NCBI RefSeq assembly: GCF_007993935.1
Contig: NZ_VITY01000008.1
Location: forward strand, 248,001-312,000
Length of the DNA: 64,000 bases
Direction: 5' to 3'
DNA from: Bradyrhizobium macuxiense
Lineage (GTDB): Bacteria; Pseudomonadota; Alphaproteobacteria; Rhizobiales; Xanthobacteraceae
Shown: one piece after another, positions 60,524 through 64,000 of the stretch
Layout: each line of letters starts with the position of its first letter
Numbering within the stretch: the first letter of the stretch is position 1
The notes under the pieces: model-generated
Told to the model about the DNA's origin: nothing
Database searches by the model: none
The model's input: only the letters and a program-made list of their open reading frames with translations
Translations under genes and position numbers: made by a program

Positions 60524-61195
60524 ATGCTGCGCGTCGACATCCAAAAGCAACTCGGAGAATTCTCCCTTACGGCATCGTTCACCAGCGAGGGCCGCGTCAC
60601 CGGCCTGTTCGGGGCGTCCGGCTCCGGCAAGACCTCGCTGATCAACACCATCGCGGGGCTGCTGCGTCCGGATCGCGGGTCCATCGTGATCGACGGCGAG
60701 ACCGTCGACGATACCGCGGCCGGCATTCACGTCCCAACCTGGCGCCGCCGCATCGGCTACGTCTTCCAGGACGCGCGGCTGTTTCCGCATCTCGACATCA
60801 GGCAGAACCTCGGCTACGGCCGCCGCATGAACGGCCTCACTGAGGACCCTGCGCAGCACAAGCGTGTCGTCGACTTGCTCGACATCGGCGCCCTGCTCGA
60901 CCGCCGCCCCGGCAAGCTCTCGGGCGGCGAGCGCCAGCGCGTCGCGCTCGGCCGGGCGCTGCTGTCCAAGCCGCGGCTGTTGCTGCTCGACGAGCCGCTG
61001 GGCGCGCTCGACGAAAGCCGCAAGCTCGAGATCCTGCCTTATCTGGTGCGGCTGCGCGACGAGGCCGGCGTCCCGATGGTCTATGTCAGCCACGACGCCG
61101 CCGAGCTGCGCCAGCTCGCCACCCAGATCGTGATGCTGCGCCGCGGCCAGGTCACCGCGTTCGGCGGGGTTAAGGTGTTGACGGCGGGCGGGTAG
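60524..61195 (+). CDS. modC: Molybdate ABC transporter ATP-binding protein lacking the TOBE/Mop domain
   Basis: A 223-residue ATPase. Walker A is FGASGSGKTSLIN, the Q-loop is YVFQDARLFPHL, the signature is LSGGERQRVALGRALLS, Walker B is LLLLDEPLGALDES, and the switch His is in YVSHDAAEL. Typical ModC has about 350 residues and ends in a molybdate-binding TOBE/Mop domain that inhibits transport. Here the protein stops just after the ATPase core (GGVKVLTAGG). No continuation is seen in other frames downstream, so the short form looks genuine. Confidence 0.92.
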   Translation: MLRVDIQKQLGEFSLTASFTSEGRVTGLFGASGSGKTSLINTIAGLLRPDRGSIVIDGETVDDTAAGIHVPTWRRRIGYVFQDARLFPHLDIRQNLGYGRRMNGLTEDPAQHKRVVDLLDIGALLDRRPGKLSGGERQRVALGRALLSKPRLLLLDEPLGALDESRKLEILPYLVRLRDEAGVPMVYVSHDAAELRQLATQIVMLRRGQVTAFGGVKVLTAGG

Positions 61196-61288
61196 CTAGC
61201 CGTTTTTCCGAAAGTCGGCATAAGATAGCCCATCTTGTCTGCTAGCCCGCGTCGGGACATCCCGATCGGGCATGGGGAAAGGTGCATC

Positions 61289-62518
61289 GTGCGACTGACT
61301 GGCTGGGTATTGCTGCTGATCGGCGGGCTGTTATGCGCCACGATTTCGTGGGCCGCGCTCGGCTTCCTGCTGATGGGAGTCGGCCTGATCTCGCTGCAGG
61401 TCGCCGAACGCCGACGCCGCCCCGCGGATCATGCCGTGCCGGCCGGCGCAGCGGGGTTTACCCCTCCGCGTCTCAGCCCCGGGCTGCAGCCGCCGACCCT
61501 CGACCCGGTCACCGGCCAGGACAACGGGCCGCAGCGTCAGCCTCGCCGGGTGGCGTGGCCTGACAAGACTCGGCCGGACCAGAAGGTGGATGCGCCCTAC
61601 GACCGGCAGACCTGGCGCCGGCTGGTGGAGAGCGACGCCGATCTCGCCCAGCTTGCCAAGGTGCTCGCCGATTACGGCCCGCAATATGTCGATGAGCTGG
61701 CGGCCAGCTATCTCGCCGCGCCCGACAAGGGCCGCCTCGCGGAGATCGTCGACGGCATCATCGCGCGCGCCCGGGACGGCGTGCCGGTCCCGCCGCCCGC
61801 GCAAGCCGAGGGACCCCGGCCACCGCCGTTGCCGCCCCGGCCGGAGCCAAAGCAGGTGCCCGCCCCTGCCGCCAAGCCAACGGCTTCGCCGGGCAATCCC
61901 GCCGATGCGCTGGAATCATCTCTGCTCGCCACGGTCGAGGAGGCGACCGCCAGGATCGCCGCCGAACGCGCGGGTCTCTTCAAGCCTGGCAGGGAGCCTA
62001 GCAAGGCAACCGACAACAGCCGATCGTCGACGACGGGCCAGCGGGAGCCGCTGTTCGGTCGCGCACCCCGGGACACGAAGCCCGCCGAGCCGCCGCCGAT
62101 GCCGGCTGCACCACCGGCCATGCCGGCGGAGACGCCGGCCGATCTCGAAGCGTCGCTGATCGCCGCCGTCAGCGAGGCCGCCTCCAGGCGGGCGGACGCA
62201 TCGAAGCCAGCCCCGATCCCGGAGCCGACGCAACCTGCGCCGAAGGGCGAGCCGGAGATCCGGGTCGACGCACCCATCCCGCCGAAACCCGCTCCGCCGC
62301 CGCCCGCCACCACGCCGCTCGCGAAGACACCGCCAGCGAAGACGGCGGCCGACAATCTCGACGAGACGCTGCTGGCGGCGCTGGCCGAGATTTCCGGCCA
62401 GAAGTTGAAGGACGAGTCCAAGCCGGACGCCGCATCCAAGGGCCGGCCGGCCGACGACGGCCTGTCCGACATGATCAAGAAGTTCGCCCCGGATTCGAAC
62501 TTCCTGCGTAAGCAGTGA
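61289..62518 (+). CDS. Membrane-anchored proline/alanine-rich protein of unknown function
   Basis: A 409-residue protein. One or two N-terminal helices (about 5-38, GWVLLLIGGLLCATISWAAL) anchor it. A short folded stretch at about 92-160 (DRQTWRRLVESDADLAQLAKVLADYGPQYVDELAASYL) is followed by a long Pro/Ala/Lys-rich disordered region. Three related helical segments recur in it: ALESSLLATVEEATARI, DLEASLIAAVSEAASRR and NLDETLLAALAEISGQK. The GTG at 61289 has GGGGAAAGG upstream. It may span the periplasm or act as a scaffold; no function is assigned. Confidence 0.7.
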   Translation: MRLTGWVLLLIGGLLCATISWAALGFLLMGVGLISLQVAERRRRPADHAVPAGAAGFTPPRLSPGLQPPTLDPVTGQDNGPQRQPRRVAWPDKTRPDQKVDAPYDRQTWRRLVESDADLAQLAKVLADYGPQYVDELAASYLAAPDKGRLAEIVDGIIARARDGVPVPPPAQAEGPRPPPLPPRPEPKQVPAPAAKPTASPGNPADALESSLLATVEEATARIAAERAGLFKPGREPSKATDNSRSSTTGQREPLFGRAPRDTKPAEPPPMPAAPPAMPAETPADLEASLIAAVSEAASRRADASKPAPIPEPTQPAPKGEPEIRVDAPIPPKPAPPPPATTPLAKTPPAKTAADNLDETLLAALAEISGQKLKDESKPDAASKGRPADDGLSDMIKKFAPDSNFLRKQ

Positions 62519-62524
62519 CGCGGT

Positions 62525-64000
62525 TCAGACGCCCGCCACCGACCCCCAGATATCGGCGAGCTTGCGCCGCACGGTCTGCATCCGCGTCTGCGGCGCGACC
62601 TTCTCCTCTTCCTCCGGCAGGCGCAGGCCGACGACATTGACGCGGCCGCCGCTGATACTGCGCGCCACCAGCACGATCTCGTCGAGCGCAAGCTCGGCAC
62701 CTTCCTTCGGCGCGCGGTCGAGATTGATGTCGAAATAATCCGCGAGCGTCAGCTTGGCCTGGTGCTCGTCGACCTTGACGCCGTAGATCTCGGCGAGCTC
62801 GCCCAGCGTATGCTCGGCCGACACCATGAAGTCTCCGAGCAGATGCGGATCGGGCGCGCTCGACGGCGCCATGTCGACGAAGAAGCGGTCGAGCGCCTCG
62901 GCGCGCTCCGGCGGCGCCAGCAGATAGATGTAGTCACCGGGCGCGACCGGATCGGCCTCGACCGGCGTCAGGATCCGCTCGTCGCGGATCACCAATGTCG
63001 GCTTCGACCAGGACGGGATCAGCCCGCGGCGGAAATACAGGCTCTTCGGCCGCACCGGATAGCCGACCAGCTGCTGCTCGAGCTGGCCGGGCAGATCCAG
63101 CTCGACGCGGCGCGGGCCGCGCTCGGCGCGCGGCAGCGCGACATGCAGCCGCCGCGCCGCCGGCGCCAGCGTCCAGCCCTGCAGCAGCAGCGAGATGATG
63201 ACGACGACGAACGCGACGTCGAAATAGAGATAGGCCTTCGACAGGCCGACCAGCATCGGGATCGAGGCGAGGAAGATCGCGACCGCGCCGCGCAGTCCGG
63301 TCCAGGCGATGAAGACCTTCTCGCGCCAGTTGAACTTGAACGGCGCCAAACAAATCAGCACCGCCAGCGGCCGCGCCACCAGCATCAGCGCGAATGCAAC
63401 CAGCACCGCGCCGCCGGCGCTGGAGAGCAGGCGATGCGGCGAGACCAGCAGGCCGAGCAGCACGAACATCACGATCTGGGCCAGCCAGGTCGCGGCATCG
63501 AGGAACGTCACCACCGAATTATGCGCGCGGGTCGGCCGGTTGCCGATGATGATACCGGCGAGATAGACCGCGAGGAATCCCGAGGCATGCACAATCTGCG
63601 AGCCGCCGAAGATCACCAGCGCCGCCGTGGTGACGAACGGCGCATGCAGGCCCTGCGGCAGCGCCACGTAGTTCAGCGCGATCACCACCAGCCGGCCGCC
63701 GATCACCCCGATGATGGCGCCGAGCACGGCCTCCTGGACGAACTCCATCGCGATGTGCGAGGCCGAGCTCTGGCCGATCGAGATGAACTCGACCAGCATC
63801 AGGGTCAGGAAGATCGCGAACGGATCGTTGGTGCCGGATTCCGCCTCCAGCGTGGCACCGACGCGCGGGCGCAGGCGCAGGCCCTGGGTGTGCACCAGCA
63901 GGAACACCGCCGCGGCGTCGGTCGAGGCGACGACGGCGCCAACCAAGAGCGACTCGGTCCAGTTGAGGTCGAGCACGTAACGGGCGACCGGCGCCGTGAT
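62525..64000 (-). CDS. K+/H+ antiporter, NhaP2/CvrA type, C-terminal part
   Basis: The visible 491 residues cover the last part of the CPA1 exchanger domain and the regulatory tail. The first conserved stretch is ASTDAAAVFLLVH, which holds the antiporter Asp. LEAESGTNDPFAIFLTL and FIAWTGLRGAVAIFLASIP follow. The C-terminal part from about residue 290 has a TrkA-C-like domain (RDERILTPVEADPVAPGDYIYLLAP) and a CorC/HlyC-like end (GELAEIYGVKVDEHQAKLTLADYF). The N-terminus lies beyond the right edge; the frame stays open to base 64000. It is convergent with the proline-rich protein gene, with stops 6 bp apart. Confidence 0.9.
   Translation of the reverse strand: MTAPVARYVLDLNWTESLLVGAVVASTDAAAVFLLVHTQGLRLRPRVGATLEAESGTNDPFAIFLTLMLVEFISIGQSSASHIAMEFVQEAVLGAIIGVIGGRLVVIALNYVALPQGLHAPFVTTAALVIFGGSQIVHASGFLAVYLAGIIIGNRPTRAHNSVVTFLDAATWLAQIVMFVLLGLLVSPHRLLSSAGGAVLVAFALMLVARPLAVLICLAPFKFNWREKVFIAWTGLRGAVAIFLASIPMLVGLSKAYLYFDVAFVVVIISLLLQGWTLAPAARRLHVALPRAERGPRRVELDLPGQLEQQLVGYPVRPKSLYFRRGLIPSWSKPTLVIRDERILTPVEADPVAPGDYIYLLAPPERAEALDRFFVDMAPSSAPDPHLLGDFMVSAEHTLGELAEIYGVKVDEHQAKLTLADYFDINLDRAPKEGAELALDEIVLVARSISGGRVNVVGLRLPEEEEKVAPQTRMQTVRRKLADIWGSVAGV

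Noticed and set aside
61196..61288. A frameshifted remainder of modC encoding the missing TOBE domain
   Set aside because: The bases after the modC stop do not encode TOBE-like sequence in any frame, and the next gene starts within about 90 bp.

Overview
The window is high-GC DNA from an alphaproteobacterium of the order Hyphomicrobiales (Rhizobiales), most likely Bradyrhizobium or a close relative. The best marker is the order pckA / hugZ-like / chvI-chvG-hprK-EIIA(man type)-HPr, which is characteristic of the order. Supporting signs are a short HprK, DUF2865 and YARHG-caspase proteins, and many intergenic palindromic repeats. No rRNA, tRNA, CRISPR array, integrase or intact insertion sequence was seen.

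Layout. 1-2.6 kb: peptide ABC permease (cut by the edge) and its binding protein. 2.8-9.5 kb: a carboxylate-uptake block with a 2-hydroxycarboxylate symporter, a porin, and a TctD/TctE-like two-component pair translationally coupled to a periplasmic binding protein. 9.5-13.3 kb: an APH-fold protein with an altered catalytic loop, an orphan UgpB and an orphan TRAP binding protein. 13.3-17.8 kb: two histidine kinases and a response regulator continuing from the TRAP binding protein. 18.0-21.1 kb: polA, whose proofreading domain has lost its metal ligands. 21.6-26.3 kb: LysE exporter, GST, pyrE, DUF2865 and small genes, including a GIY-YIG gene inside perfect 34-bp inverted repeats. 26.6-33.1 kb: glgP, a thioesterase, arginase and pckA. 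34-39 kb: HugZ-like protein, ChvI/ChvG and the regulatory PTS. 39-45 kb: GT39 glycosyltransferase, a caspase/M15 peptidase pair and lepA. 45.2-47.3 kb: a lower-GC HxlR/DoxX/SDR/MAPEG cassette beside a duplicated lepA 3' end. 47.5-58.8 kb: MFS transporter, flavin-dependent oxidoreductase, chemoreceptor, c-di-GMP protein, and two peptidoglycan enzymes. 59-64 kb: modABC, a proline-rich membrane protein and a K+/H+ antiporter cut by the edge.

How the genes work together. Much of the window deals with sensing and using organic acids. The 2HCT symporter, porin and TctDE-like operon probably form one induced uptake module. The DctP-like protein with two kinases and a regulator looks like a sensing module, because no TRAP permease is present. 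PckA, ChvGI and the incomplete PTS (HprK, EIIA, HPr) connect gluconeogenesis, envelope or acid sensing, and carbon/nitrogen balance.

The most unusual item is a repeat family whose ends are GC-rich hairpins followed by a CCATA box. One copy carries a GIY-YIG nuclease gene. Two copies of about 120 bp (10540-10655 and 17835-17956) have the same kind of ends but no gene. This resembles an autonomous/non-autonomous mobile pair, analogous to REP sequences and their RAYT transposases but with an unrelated nuclease.
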